NCBI RefSeq assembly: GCF_963678635.1
Contig: NC_087063.1
Coordinates: 6,978,386-7,042,385 of the forward strand
From: Symsagittifera roscoffensis
Taxonomy: Eukaryota > Xenacoelomorpha > Acoela > Convolutidae
Reading direction: 5' to 3'
DNA length: 64,000 nucleotides
Shown here: in pieces, positions 13,029-25,288 of the stretch
How positions within the stretch are numbered: position 1 is the first letter of the stretch
Layout: each line of letters opens with the position of its first letter
Made by a program: the position numbers and the translations under genes
The notes under the pieces: model-generated
Seen by the model: the letters and a program-made list of their open reading frames with translations, nothing else
Database searches by the model: none
Told to the model about the DNA's origin: nothing

Positions 13029-15278
13029 TTTGCGTGAAAAAAAAACAACACAGTAGCCCAAAGTTATGTCTCGCGCTCATTGACGGGCTTGAAGCAAAAA
13101 AAGGATTAGAACCAAATAAAGCTTTCTTTTTGAATTACCCTTCCCTTTTAACCCCCAAGTCATTGCCCTTTTTGTCTCCTTTTTTGTCACCACTTTCGTT
13201 GTTCTCTCCCCTTTATGGTCGTCCATTTCGGCCTTGTCGTCTTTCTGTTCTTTCGGTTTGTCTTCCGCGCCAACAAATTTGTCTCATGGGTCTCCACTCG
13301 GTCGTTGGGTGAGTTCGAAAATTTCTTGACTTCAAATTTATTGGATTAAAAAACATTCAGAGCAATAAAAAGGTCCATAAGCGACATTTGAAACGCAACA
13401 TTAAGTAAATGACACACAATAAAATCCTTTTAATTTCTCGAGAACTCTTGAAATCTACTAGTCGTCCCTGACACATAAAAAAAGATTTCGAAGTTTTGTG
13501 AGTCAGAATCTGGAAACGAAATATTTCTCAAGCAACAAGGTTTGAACAATTTATGTTTGTTATAGCTATTTTTTTCAGCTGCGCAACATTGAAAACATAA
13601 CGAAAATAGTAAGAAACGAGCAAAAAAGGTTGAAACAATTGTGAAATCTTCCAAACTTGATGACATTTTACCAACTAACTCGCATTGGATCGAATTATAC
13701 ATTAGTTGACAAAATTAAACGCAAACTATGGCTTTAACTCTCTAAACTGTGCTTAACTCTCTAAAATTCTCTCCTAGTTAGACTGCTTTTTCTTAAAGAA
13801 CCAAGTTAGAACTAGTTAGAACAAAATTGGACTACTTTTTTTGAAATTTCAAAAAATTTCTTATCAACCAGGATAGGGGTAGCTTGGTCAATGTGGATTT
13901 TCTGTTGAAATTCTATGGAAATGCTGTTCAACATGGTTAACAGCATTCTGGAGAAAAAAACTTAAATTCGCGTTATTTTTGTCCATTTTTATTGACTTTT
14001 CACATGCAAAAAAAACGTATTTGTGAAATGCGGTGCAACACAAAAAAAGTTCTACGTTATATTTGCCTTAAAATGACTTTTAAATGTGGTTCCTGCCGGT
14101 TTTTTTTGTTCAGCGAAGCTTTTTTTGTTACGAAAAGGCCGTTTTTATGCGTATAAAAGATTCATATGGTACCACTATTGCAGTTGAAAATGGTCAGGCT
14201 GCGGTAGACCTGAAATTAGAAGACACGTGAGAGCTCGTCATCACAAACTATCATTTATAGCGTTATCTCAAAACAAGTTCTCAAAAACTATTTTAGGTAT
14301 CAGAGAAATAAATCGAATTTGCAAAGTCTCAAAAATTATATCATGAAGAAGTTTTTCGCTGAAAACAAACTTTACGTTGCTTCTTTATTGTCGCCCAGTC
14401 TATAAAATTGCCTAATTTAGAAAGTGTATAACCAAACTATTTAAACTGTTAGATGTGACTGTGTAAAAAGCCAATGAATTTTTTTTTATTTCGCTTGTCC
14501 AAGAAAAAACTCTTGCCATTGGAGGTAACAGGCTGCAAAAGGCAAAAGTTTTTATAGGGCATTTAGAAACTTTCAAAACACTTTAAATTTTTTGCACTAA
14601 ATAAATTAAACCAACTGCTCATCCAACTACTCGAAGATTTGTCCAAAATATTGCTTTGAAATGATTCAAAAGAGTTTATCTGATCATATCGCTCGCTACT
14701 TTTTAAAGAATTTTTCTCTGAGAAATTATCAGCTACTTAGATATGAATCACTAGAAGATAAAAATACATTAAAAGTTATGTTATTCCTCTTTAATTTGCC
14801 CAACTTCAAAAACTGTTTTTACAAAATTTATCCATTTTTATCTATATTTTTGCATGGATCTGATCTGCAACTTAGCATCCTCTCCAAATTAACACCATTG
14901 AAAAAACCTTTTGTAGCCAAAAGAAAATCAGAAAAGAAATCAAAATTCAAACCCAAAAAAAACACAACCTAGTTAAGTGTGTCATCTATGTTGATTGACA
15001 ATTAAACAACAGGAAGGATAAAGTATTACCGAGCGAGAGTTTTGTGCAACAGCAAGTTATGCTCGTAGTGTGTAATCACCAAACCAAAAAATTTTCCAAA
15101 AACTTCTTCTAGCTCTTAATCCTTTCTAACTTTTGAAGCCTTTTGACGCCGTAGCGTTCTTTTTTCATCGCCACCCAATAAACTCAAACATCATTTGGCA
15201 TGGCGATCATATATTTCAAGTAAAAAAATTGATCGCAAGCCCCCTTCTAATTTCATTGTCCAGATATAAGGCACTTAC

Positions 15279-15789
15279 ACAGTGAGCATCATCACCACTC
15301 CCTCCGTGCCCATGCCATTGGGCAGCATTAAACTCCTGACGAGCAAGTAGAGGTTGAAGAAGAAGCAGGCGAGGAAAATGCCCAGGGCCAGAGTGCACAG
15401 AGAACTCTACAGAGAACAAAAGGAAGTCAACGAGCAAAATAAAAAGGAGGTCACGAAGAAAGTTTGGGATATGTTTAACTATGCCCGTAGAGCAAAAATT
15501 ACACGGTACAAAAGTTCGCATATGGTTCACCGCTGAACTAGTTTTGCATATGAGGTGGTAAATATACCAAAAGGCATGTCATGTTAAATAGCACGGTAGA
15601 AGACACACAAAGAGGACATACCAGTCATGGCAAGGATGCGATAACCTGTTGCTGTGCAAGTTGATTAAAAATCAAGCAAAGTGCGCATGGAATTCAGACA
15701 GGCTTTTTTGGAATCCCAAATCATGACTACTGGGGGTTCAAAAAGATAAAACACAAAATTACCTACAAGGGCATTTTAAAAATCCTCAT
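15279..15789 (-). CDS. Tandem membrane-protein gene, unit 6 (decaying)
   Basis: Type-A copy at the array edge. The TM exon (15279-15404) is preserved. The ATG exon (15767-15789) reads MRIFKMPL and its donor has changed to GTAGGT. The surrounding 5' region has several small deletions relative to the other units. This copy is the most likely of the six to be non-functional. Confidence 0.35.
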
Positions 15790-17668
15790 TTTAGGGGAAA
15801 AAACAGCAAAGTTATGTCTCACCCTCATTGACGGGCTCGAAGCAAAAAAAAGATTAGAACCAAAAAAGCCTTCTTTTTGAATTACCCTTACCTTTTCACC
15901 CCCAAGTCATTGCCCTTTTTGTCAGCACTTTCTTTGTTCTCTCCCCTTTATCGCCGGCCTTGTCGTATTTCTGTTCTTTCTGTTTGTCTTCCGCGTCAAC
16001 AAGTTTGTCTATTGGGTCTCCACTCGGTCGTTGGGTGAGTTCGAAAATTTCTTGACTTCAACTTTTTTCGATAAAAAAAACATTCAGAGCAATAAAAAGG
16101 TCAATAAGCGACATTTGAAACGCAAAATTAAGTAAAGGACGCACAATAAAACCCTTTAAATTTCCCGAGAACTCTTGCAATCTACTAGTCTTCCCTGACA
16201 CATAAAAAAAGTTTTCGAATTTTTGTGAGTCAGAATCAGGAAACGAAATGTTTCTCAAGCAACAGGGTTTGAACAATTTATGTTTGTTATAGCTATTTTT
16301 TTCAGCTGCGCAACATTGAAAACGTAACGAAAATAGTAAGAAACGAGCAAAAGAGGTTGAAACAATTGTGAAATCTTCCAAACTTGATGACATTTTACCA
16401 ACTAACTCGCATTGGATCGAATTATACATTAGAGGACAAAATTAAACGCAAACTATGGCTTTAATTCTCTAAAATGTGTTTAACTCTCTAAAACTCTCGC
16501 CTAGTTAGACTGCTTTTTCTTAAAGAACCAAATTAAAACCAGTTAGAACCAAATTGGACTACTTTTTCTTGATATTTCAAAAAATTTCATATCAACCAGG
16601 ATAGGGGTAGCTTGGTCAATGTGGACTTCTTGTTGAAATTCTATGGAAATGCTGTTCAACATGATTAATTAACAGCATTCTGGAGAAAAAAACGTAAATT
16701 TGAGTTATTTTTGTCCATTTTTGTTGATTTTTCACATGCAAAAAAAAAAACGTATTTAGAGGTGTATTTGTGAAATACGGTACAACACAAAAAAAGTTCT
16801 ACGTTATGTTTGCCTTAAAAATACTTTTAAATGTGGTTCCGGTCTGGTTTTGTTTTGTTCCGCGAAGCTTTCTTTGTTAGGAAAAGGCCGTTTTTATGCG
16901 TCTAAAAGTTTCATGTGGTACCATTATTGCAGTTAAAATTGGTCAGGCTGTGGTAGACCTGAAATTAGAAGACACGTCAGAGCTCGACATCACAAACTAT
17001 CATTTAAAATGTTATCTCAAAACAAGTTCTCAAAAACTGTTTTAGGTATCAGAGAAATCAATCGAATTTGCAAAGTCTCAAAACTTATATCATGAAGAAG
17101 TTTTTCGCTGAAAACAAACTTTACGTTGCTTCTTTATTGTCGCCCAGTCTATAAAATTGCCTAGTTTAGAAAGTGTCTAACCAAACTATTTAAACTGTTA
17201 GATGTGACTGTGTAAAAAACCAATGAATTTTTTTTTATTTCGCTTGTCCAAGAAAGAACTTTTGCCATTGAAGCAACATGCTGCAAAAGGCAAAAGTTAA
17301 CATAGGGCATTTACAAACTTTCAAAGCAATTTAATTTTTTTTGCACTAAATAAATTGAACCATTTGCTCATCTAACTACTCAAAAAATCTGTCCAAATTA
17401 TTACTTTAAAATGATTCAAAAAGGTTTATTTGAATCATATCGCTTGCTACATTTTAAAGAATTTTTTCTCTGAGAAATTATCAGCTACTTTTGATATGAT
17501 ACACTAGAAGATAAAAATACATAAAAAGCTATGTTAATACTGTTTTATTTGCCCAACTTCAAAAACCGTTTAGACAAAATTTATCCATTTTTGTCTATGT
17601 TTTTGCATGGAATTGATCTGCAACTTAGCATCCTCTCCAAGTTAACATCATTGAAAAAGCCTATTGTA

Positions 17669-18171
17669 GTTAGTAAAAACTGACATTTTCAAACCTGAAA
17701 TAATTTTGTTAGAGCTTCAAACCAAAAAATTGATGCTCTAAAAGAAGGTACTTTAGATCAATTGCAGTCAGTTTTTGATTAAGTTTTAGATTTTGTTGTC
17801 CAAATTTTTTTAAAAAAAAGCATTTTAGGCTGAAAAACGTAATTTTGAGTTTAATTTGCCCGCTAATGTAGATTCAGTATGCGAAAGCAGGTAAAGGTTT
17901 AGGAAAGCGCACTAAAGACACATTTTTTTAGATACCTGTTTTTTTTAGCTTACTGATATGATAAATGCGAAAGGAACCATATCACCGCTTTTTAAATAAT
18001 CAAAGAAAAAAATGATCTCACTTAAAAACTTGCTTTGTTCTAAAACACACGATGGTTTTTTAAAAAAACCTTGGACAGATGTTTTCGAAAATTAGAAAAA
18101 CTAATTAACTGCTGGTATATTGAAGCTAAGTATCTGAGAAAAACTTAAACAGCTGGTGCAAACTTTCAGAT
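17669..18171. other. Non-coding DNA right of the array
   Basis: AT-rich sequence without an open frame of interest, beginning exactly where similarity to the 2.7-kb units stops. I see nothing identifiable in it. Confidence 0.5.
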
Positions 18172-18678
18172 ACACTAGAGAACGAAGCGCAAACTCAGAC
18201 TTTTTTCTATAGAACAATTTTTTAGACTAAATTTTTGACTTTGCGTGAAAAAAAAAAGAAACAGCCGAATTTGGTAAGTAGTTTACATTGATTAATTCAT
18301 TTTTTTACTAAGAATGTTCCACGTCGCATGATACATATTTACTGATATTCAAAGAAAATATATCAAAAAATGACAATGAAAACAATCAGCGTGAACTTTT
18401 ATTAAACTCAGACTTAAACTCAGTTTGTTACTTATCCACGCGAAGTAAAAAATTTTGTTCAGGTGAGGAAAACTGGTACTTTTGGATCTGGATTACATTG
18501 GAATGTCATTGAAACCAAATATTGGAACTTTCACTGATGATGGCTCTGACCATTCGCTCTCGGTCAATGTAAAAATTTTACTGAATTTGGAATGAAATGT
18601 CGTTCAAAATTAACATTAAAAACAGGCCGTTTACAGAGTAAAATCCTGAAATTGCGCTTAATTTTGTCCACTAGTGTA
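18172..18678. mobile_element. Diverged TIR element, family 2, copy 1
   Basis: The left end acactagagaacgaagcgcaaa and the right end gcgcttaattttgtccactagtgt are inverted relatives of each other. A similar pair bounds 21298-22047, and weaker ones lie in each array unit. The interior has no transposase. It is probably an old mariner/Tc1-type MITE; ends are approximate. Confidence 0.4.
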
Positions 18679-19456
18679 AAACGCTCTGACCAACACGTAG
18701 TCTTTTCTATCTGTTTCAAATATTTGATGTTCTAACAAAGCACGAAAATAAGATTCATTTAGGAGAACAGCTATAATTTGACCGAGAAATTTTGCGATGA
18801 AATCGAGACACGCGGGTTCGAGATAAGAACAATTTACAAGATATAATATAAGCTGTCAATTATCTGGTATGAACCACATGCAAGAAAAAAACGGAAAAAA
18901 AACACTCCCTTGAAAAATTTTCACGCTATTAGGTGATTTTTTCTGAGTTAGAACATAGTTGAAAGATGCCCGAGAAAAAAAGAGCGCGGCCTGAGGACAC
19001 GAAATTCCCAAGGCCGAGACCATCTTCAACTATGTTCTAACTGTTGAGAAATATGTTTTTGCTATTTCTGTTTGTTTTGCTGTTTCAATTATTTTTATCT
19101 GACTTCTTTCAAAAAAAAGCTCGCAAAAGTGCTCAAAACTATGCAAATGATTTCTTTTCTCTTTCATGCGTTCTAATATTTCATATTTTATTCATGACTT
19201 GTCGTGAAAGAGCAGGTATGAAACAGCAAAAACATACTCTTCTATCGTTGATTGAGAAGTTTAGTAACAATATTGCACAAGTGATCCGAATATTGCACTT
19301 GTTTTTTCAAATTTTTCAATAGTTTTCCAAATAATGCACAATTTTTTTTTATAAATTGCGCCATAACAAAAGACGATTTTTTTCAAACACAGCAAGAAAA
19401 CATGTTGAAAACATATGTTATATATCACTTTACTGATAATAGTTAAAGCACTGCTA
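18679..19456. other. Non-coding DNA with one long hairpin
   Basis: The only structure I can point to is an inverted repeat: gttagaacatagttgaaagatg at 18947-18968 against catcttcaactatgttctaac at 19021-19041. This gives a 21-bp stem with one bulge around a loop of about 52 bases. The loop is GC-richer than its surroundings. It may be a small non-coding RNA precursor or a foldback remnant. Confidence 0.4.
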
Positions 19457-20189
19457 CAGTGTTGATTTAAATTAACCGGACAAAACGCGTTAAACTTGAA
19501 ATTTAAAACCCGTTTTTCTCAAAGTGGTTTGAGTTTAGGCGAAAACTTATAATACAAAACTTGCTTAAAATTCTAGCAGAATTAATATGCTGAAATTTGT
19601 TTCGCAAAATTCGGGCCCAAAAATTTTACCCCAAAAATGGGTCATTTTGGCTTTTCTTAGTTAATCAAAAATTACGCCAAAATTACCCAGTCGATCACAG
19701 ACATAATTATATCAAAGGGAGCCTCTTACATAGCCCAACAAACTTTAAGAAGGGTATAATCTCCAAAATATTTGGTTAGTTAATTTATTTTTGTTTGATA
19801 GACAAAAAAGGTCGTTTTTACTATATAAAATACCAATTTTTTATTTAAAAACAATTTTTAAACAATTTCCAAATTTCTTTTGGAGAGAATACCCTTCATA
19901 AAGTTTGTTGGGCTACATAAGAGGCTCCCTTTGATACAATTATGTCTGTGATCGACTGAGTATATTCGGCGTGATTTTTGATTAACTAAGAAAAACCAAA
20001 ATGACCCACTTTTTGGGTAAAATTTTGGGCCCGAACTTCGCAACAAAAATTTTACCATATTACTTCTGCTAAAATTTTAACCAAGTTTTGTCTTCATAAA
20101 TGTTCTCCTAAACTCAACCCAATTTGAGAAAAATGCGTTTTAACTTTGAAGTTTAACGCGTTTTGTCCGGTTAATTTAAATCAGCACTG
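19457..20189. mobile_element. Tc1-like foldback MITE 1
   Basis: It starts CAGTGTTGATTTAAATTAAC, ends with the inverted version ..ATTTAAATCAGCACTG, and is flanked by TA on both sides (19455-19456, 20190-20191). The two arms match over roughly 320 bp each, so almost the whole element is a palindrome. The terminal CAGTG and TA target are those of the Tc1/mariner superfamily. Open frames inside are translations of the arms, not a transposase. It is non-autonomous. Confidence 0.8.
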
Positions 20190-20193
20190 TATA

Positions 20194-20773
20194 CAGTGCG
20201 GATTTAAACTATCCGGACAAATCGAACAAAACTTGAATTTTCAAACGCGTTTTTCTCAAATTGGGTTAAGATAGACAAAAAGTGAAGAGAACAAAAGTTG
20301 CTTAGAATTTCACCACAATTAATATAGTGCCATTTTTTCTCCGAAATTCTCAACAAAAGTAATATATAAGATAATATATTTTAAAACAGAGATTCTGGGT
20401 TTTATATAGTAAAAATCACATTTATTGATTATCAAGTGAAAATTTTTTTCTCTTATACTGGTTTTTGGAGATTTAACCCTTCTTAAACTTTGTTGAACTG
20501 CGTAAGAGGCTTCCTGTGATATAATTTTTTTATCAATTAACAAAGTAGTTTCCGCGTAATTCTTGATTGATTGAAAAAAGCCAAAATGACCCATTTTTGG
20601 GGTAAAATTTTTGTTGAGAATTTCGGAGAAAAAGTGGCTTCATATTAATTTTGGTGAAATTCTAAGCAACTTTTGTTCTCTTCACTTTTTGTCTATCTTA
20701 ACCCAATTTGAGAAAAACGCGTTTGAAAATTCAAGTTTTGTTCGTTTTGTCCGGATAATTTAAATCAACACTG
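20194..20773. mobile_element. Tc1-like foldback MITE 2, abutting MITE 1
   Basis: Same family: it starts CAGTGCGGATTTAAA, ends TTTAAATCAACACTG, and is flanked by TA (20192-20193 and 20774-20775). The arms pair over roughly 160 bp, including ctaagcaacttttgttctc. The left end abuts MITE 1 with only TATA between them, suggesting insertion of one element into the TA duplicated by the other. No coding capacity. Confidence 0.8.
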
Positions 20774-20775
20774 TA

Positions 20776-21297
20776 TTTCGAAAGCAAAAACTTCACGCGT
20801 GTCCATCTGCGTCAGTCTGAAGTTCGGTCTGCTTGACGATAGCAAGATAAAGAAAACGTAGCTTAGTCAATACAAAATATAAAAGTCTGGACTGTTTTTT
20901 CGTAGTTTTTTGTCGTTCTTCTGAGTGGAGAGTTTGCCAAAACGCTAAAACCTTGTGCAGAAAATTTGGTGACCTAATTTTTCAGAAACACTTGTCTCTT
21001 TTCTACGCTATTGATTGGCAAATCAAGGTACAATTTATAAAAATTCTATGGAACTTTTCTAGAAAATTAAAAATATGATTTTCTTAGGATCAGGGGTACA
21101 AAACTGTGCGAAAGTTGATGGATGCAATTTTCAACAGAGCAGTATATCAGGGGAGTAATACAAACAGGAGAACCCTGTAATTCTTAAAATAGAGCATCAT
21201 GTTTTGGACAACTAATTTGAGTCAAAGGTGTAACCAAAGTTGTAAAAATAATGGCTAGTAACGCGTCCAATAGCTGACTTGAATTTTGTTGAAAATA
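20776..21297. other. Non-coding DNA
   Basis: No coding frame, RNA gene or clear repeat was recognised between the foldback element and the next TIR element. Confidence 0.4.
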
Positions 21298-22047
21298 GCA
21301 TATACAATGGTGAACAAAAATAAGCGCAAACTTGGGTTTTATCTCTAAAGCGCTTGTGTTCAACGCTCTCCTCCCTCGGGGATTCGAACCACTGGTGACC
21401 CAAAGGAGCCCCCAAATTCTATTTTGAGATGTCCATTTTTTGGCTGACTGTCCCTGATAAATTTCTAGAAGCGCCTTGACACGATATTTAGGTCAAAAGT
21501 TTCCAAAAATGCCTAAAACGCCTTTTTTGGCCTGTTTTTTTAAAATTTTGCCTGCGGAGAGCTTGAAAATTGAAGAGCTTGGAAAATTTTGGAAATCCGT
21601 CCCTGGCACCTCGAGAAAATTCTAGATCCAGCCCTGGGTCAAAGAATGATTTCGCACATCTTTGACAAAGAATTTCAACAAAATTTTACATAGACTAAAA
21701 AATTTCTAGACTAATAAATGAATACTGAACAAATCAATTTTATTGCTTAGAATGTTTCAAATCGCTTGAAAATATTTTTCTCCACTCATTCATAAAGAAG
21801 TTCACACCGATGCAAAACCTAGTGAATTGTTAAAATGGCCTGTTCTGACCCAAAAAACTGTGAATTTAAGTCCTGGAAACCAAATTTGAAAAATTTCACG
21901 GAGGGAAGCTCTGATCATTTGCTATTGGTCTGGGTGAAAAGTTTGATTTAAGTTTACAGTAAATTTTGTTCAAATCATACGCGAAAACATGCATTTTAGA
22001 GACAAAAGTTCAGAATCTGCACTTTATTTTATCCACTGGTGTATATG
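21298..22047. mobile_element. Diverged TIR element, family 2, copy 2
   Basis: The left end atacaatggtgaacaaaaat..gcgcaaa and the right end tttattttatccactggtgtat are inverted relatives. Internal blocks (aaaccaaat.ttg, ctctgaNcatt.gct) align with 18172-18678 in the same orientation. It contains a block shared with other dispersed repeats (tttgcctgcggag near 21550, also near 23770). It has no transposase; boundaries are approximate. Confidence 0.4.
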
Positions 22048-22330
22048 TTAGTTATTAAACAGTTTTACTATCAACTTTGCTCTGACAATGGTGCACAACT
22101 TCAAAAGAACCAAAAGCATGAAAAAGAGCTAATACATGGGATACGATCTCGGGAATAATTTATTTTGCAACAGCTCTTAGCTCCATAGAGCTCCCTGTGT
22201 CTCCAAGATTCTTTTTTGATAAATCTACTTTTGCCAATGTTCACTAGACTTTTTGCTGTTGTTCCGACCATTTGAGAAATGTGTAGGATCTTTGTATTTT
22301 GGTTTGTTTTAGTTTTTTTGTTTTCCAAGC

Positions 22331-22639
22331 AACATTAGCCCCCAACTGCACCTGGATGTGCTCCCAACTACTAAAACCCAAACATACTACAAGGGTACCA
22401 GTACAAACCCACCAACCAATCAGCAGCACCTGGACATTATCCAGGGGCCTACAACAACTAGTAGCCGAACCCAAATCCTTGCCCGCCATCAGGGGGTCAG
22501 TCTTATAACCAACCTCATCAAAGTTCGCAGGAGCAATTGCTTCCGTACCCAGTTTCAGATTCTGGGGGTTATCAGCAGTATCCTACCATGCCAGAAGCGC
22601 CGCCGTATACGGAAAGCAAAACAATGTCTTCGGTTTAGA
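22331..22639 (+). pseudogene. Possible PY-rich 3' exon relic
   Basis: One plus-strand frame is rich in Pro, Gly, Tyr and Gln. Its end reads GGYQQYPTMPEAPPYTESK followed by TMSSV and TAG at 22637-22639, with a PPxY-like APPYTES motif typical of WW-domain-binding cytoplasmic tails. Upstream in the same frame are several stops (near 22340, 22368 and a double stop near 22455). Either a short 3' exon starts after those stops or this is a degraded exon. I cannot assign a family. Other frames here are longer but compositionally less protein-like. Confidence 0.3.
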
Positions 22640-23075
22640 TGAGAACCGCAAAAAAAAATCTGCAAGAAATCAATGTTCTGCATGTGAATCACAATTAGAT
22701 TTTTTATACCGCATTTTTCTTAAATTACCTTTAAGTCACAGTTGATATGATCAGAGATATTTATGGTATTTTGATAAAAGTACATTAAAACTAGTTTTAA
22801 CTCGACGTAAATAATAGTTCGAGCGCATTTGATTAAATTACCAAAAAATAGTTTTAAATGGATTATGAATGATATTTTAGAGTAGCTAACTTGCTTTTTT
22901 TACATAAGCCAGGTAGAGCGCCAGATTCTTAGTCGTTCATAAAACTATTTGAACGTTTGTACAGTAAATAAAAAAGATAGATAAGAGAACGGTTCTTGAT
23001 ATCAGTGGTTACACATAAACTTTACAAGCGCATTTAAAAAAGGGGTAACCAATATTTTTAATAAACAACACGCAA
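22640..23075. other. AT-rich spacer, nothing recognised
   Basis: No open frame or structured element was identified. It directly precedes the ATG of the candidate gene at 23076 and may hold its promoter. Confidence 0.4.
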
Positions 23076-25088
23076 ATGGCATCTTTCAAAACAACGACTG
23101 GTGACGTTATTTTCCAACTTCAAAATACTGAATCTAACTCGAACATCCATTACGAGGCCAAACTGTGCATTTTGTGCATTGTAAGCGGATTCCGCAACAA
23201 GGACGCTCCCTTTGTTCTTCTTTTGTTCTTTCATTTCCTTTGATTGTTTCGACAAAATTTTAACATGTTCAAAGACTTGTCTCTTGAATCCAGGAACATA
23301 CAGACACAAAATAGGCTCCTATCCAGTGCACAGTTTGGACTCGTAATGTTAATGCAGATGGGCAGATTTCCGGTAACAAACGAGAAGATAGCGTTTATGA
23401 GGAGTCGGCGAACATTGAACAAAATGAGCAGGTTTCCGGTAGCAAATATGTTTACGAGGAGCCGGCGAATACTCAGCGCAGCGGCGGACGGAAGGAAGAC
23501 AAAGAGCCGCAAGCTAATAATTGGCCTGTGAAATGTTTCATGGCTATGATGATCGCATTGGTGATTGCCGTTGTTGTTTTGGCAGTAAGTGCAAATCAAA
23601 CTATGGAATTAAACTGGGAATTAATCAAGTTTTTTGAAATTTCGAGCGAGCGTTTTTAAAGATACATGATGACAGTTGAGCGGCATTTTGGCCCATTTTT
23701 CTTAAGACGCTTTTGGCGCCAATATATAATTTTAGCAAATTTTTTCAAAGCTCAATTTTTCGGCCCGTTTTTTCTAAAATTTGCCTGCGGAGCAGAAAGT
23801 TTGGTCAAATCGGGATTTTATAAGTCATTCGTGAGATATCATTAAATTAGATTGATCTATCTTAAAAGAACGGTCGAAAAAGTTTTCGAACTTTTTTTTT
23901 TGAAAATCCCCCTCTCTCGAGAAAATCCTAGATCCGCCGCCCCTGCTAGAGTACACAGTACTATACTTTTATACCGGAGGTGACAGAGGGAATTTTTTTT
24001 AACTCATCATGATGCTACACTATTTTGTATACTCAAAACGTTTAGATCTAGCATGAAATGGTAGAGCGGTGGAATGAGCTTAGACTTCTCTTGAAATTGC
24101 TTGTTTCTAATGTCAGATAAGAGATAGATTTTTTTGTTCAAAAGCACTAAGCATAGCTCAGATTATTATATGTTTTTCTAAACATTTCAAAAGTATTTGC
24201 TGGGTACGGGGTTGTTGATTGAACTTTCATTTGAAAAAAGTTGTGAGAATTTTTATCAAAAGCATTAGCTCGCATAAACTAAATTGATTGGAAAATGAAA
24301 ACAGATGAGCGCAAGTATAAGCCACGACTTTTTTCAAAAAATTTTTTGCCAGTGTGTCAGTGACGCGAAACAATTGTTGTTTTTGTGAATAATAAAAGGA
24401 AAGTTGATGAATAAGAGCGTTTGAAATATACTTTAAATGGTATAACTTGAACCCAGTTGCGTGCGCAGAAAGTTTTCTGGGGGGGGGGGGTGTTTTCGAG
24501 AAAAAAAAATGCAAATTTCGTGGACTTTTTTCAAGTCGACCAATTTGATTTTCCAAACTCTCCTAAAATAGTATAAGGACCCTATTGTGTAAAAAGTGTT
24601 GTGCGCCGCAGGCAAGTTTTTCAAAAAACAGACCAAAAAAGTCTTTTTAGGCACTTTTTGAAAAATTTTGACCGAAAAATTGCGTTTTCTTGGCACGCGC
24701 TCCCCCCTCAAAACTAGTCATGTTGGCGCGAAAAAGAATGAATGATCACAAGCAACAGTTTGAATCAAAAACTATTAATTGAAACTAATTCTTTCGTCAA
24801 ACTCAAACTGTTTTTCACTAAGAGAAACAAAAGTTATAAGGCATTTGATGGAGGATAGTTCAATTTTTGTGTTTTTTTTAAACTGCACGAGAAGCCCAAT
24901 TCCAATAAATTTTTTTTCTTAGTTTATTGCTTGTACTGGTATTTTTTTTCAATTATTTAGACATTGGTTGTCGTTCTATTGTTCCTGACAATTTCTTTAT
25001 CAAATGAAACAAAAAAGATCAAGGCACAACACACTGATGTGAATCGAGTGAACGATGTCAACTGCAATCGTATTACGGAAAACCTCGC
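23076..25088 (+). CDS. Candidate host membrane protein gene (3 exons, 3' end in gap)
   Basis: Model: exon 1 23076-23180 (ATG, 35 codons, donor GTAAGC); exon 2 23315-23584 (90 codons, preceded by an in-frame TAG that forms the acceptor AATAG, donor GTAAGT); exon 3 from 24961 (acceptor TTATTTAG) into the gap. All three junctions are phase 0. The exon 2/exon 3 junction rebuilds one continuous hydrophobic segment (CFMAMMIALVIAVVVLA joined to TLVVVLLFLTISL). The N-terminal tail holds two imperfect repeats, SGNK..DSVYEESAN and SGSK..VYEEPAN, each with a YEE(S/P) tyrosine motif. After the TM comes a polar segment with Asn-X-Ser/Thr sites. This suggests a type II single-pass protein. The family is not recognised. 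Part of exon 1 is an inverted relative of part of exon 2, which weakens exon 1. Confidence 0.45.
24470..24722. repeat. Dispersed repeat within intron 2
   Basis: It contains a poly-G tract followed by text shared with 58060-58320 and 59810-60070: gtcgaccaa.ttgat, a ccctgtttt/ccctattgtg block, aggcacttttt.gaaa and a terminal cgcgctccccc. Copies differ by small indels. The family has no coding capacity and its ends are unclear. Confidence 0.6.
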
Positions 25089-25288
25089 NNNNNNNNNNNN
25101 NNNNNNNNNNNNNNNNNNNNNNNNNNNNNNNNNNNNNNNNNNNNNNNNNNNNNNNNNNNNNNNNNNNNNNNNNNNNNNNNNNNNNNNNNNNNNNNNNNNN
25201 NNNNNNNNNNNNNNNNNNNNNNNNNNNNNNNNNNNNNNNNNNNNNNNNNNNNNNNNNNNNNNNNNNNNNNNNNNNNNNNNNNNNNNNN
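25089..25288. other. Assembly gap of exactly 200 N
   Basis: The run of N is exactly 200 bases, so its size is probably nominal. It separates the host-gene exon at 24961-25088 from the truncated polymerase at 25289. It therefore hides the left boundary of the Polinton and the polymerase palm domain, if that is present. Confidence 0.95.

Larger units (their letters stand above)
1457..17668. repeat. Tandem array: six units of about 2.6-2.8 kb
   Basis: Units begin near 1457, 4230, 6845, 9615, 12395 and 15115; the sixth stops at about 17668, where the shared text ttgaaaaagcct..tgtag ends. Each unit contains, in plus-strand order, a TM exon (minus strand), a short ATG exon (minus strand), a charged minus-strand reading frame, a MITE-like palindrome and a long AT-rich spacer. 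Two sequence types exist. Units 1, 3 and 6 share one version of the TM exon; units 2, 4 and 5 share another. Unit 4 pairs a type-B TM exon with the type-A intron, and units 2 and 5 carry a deletion of about 90 bp in that intron. The array is therefore mosaic, as expected from unequal crossing-over and gene conversion. Confidence 0.9.

Noticed and set aside
19597-20594. Three frames in the foldback elements
   Set aside because: They are translations of the inverted-repeat arms (two are near copies of each other on opposite strands) and have no transposase motif.
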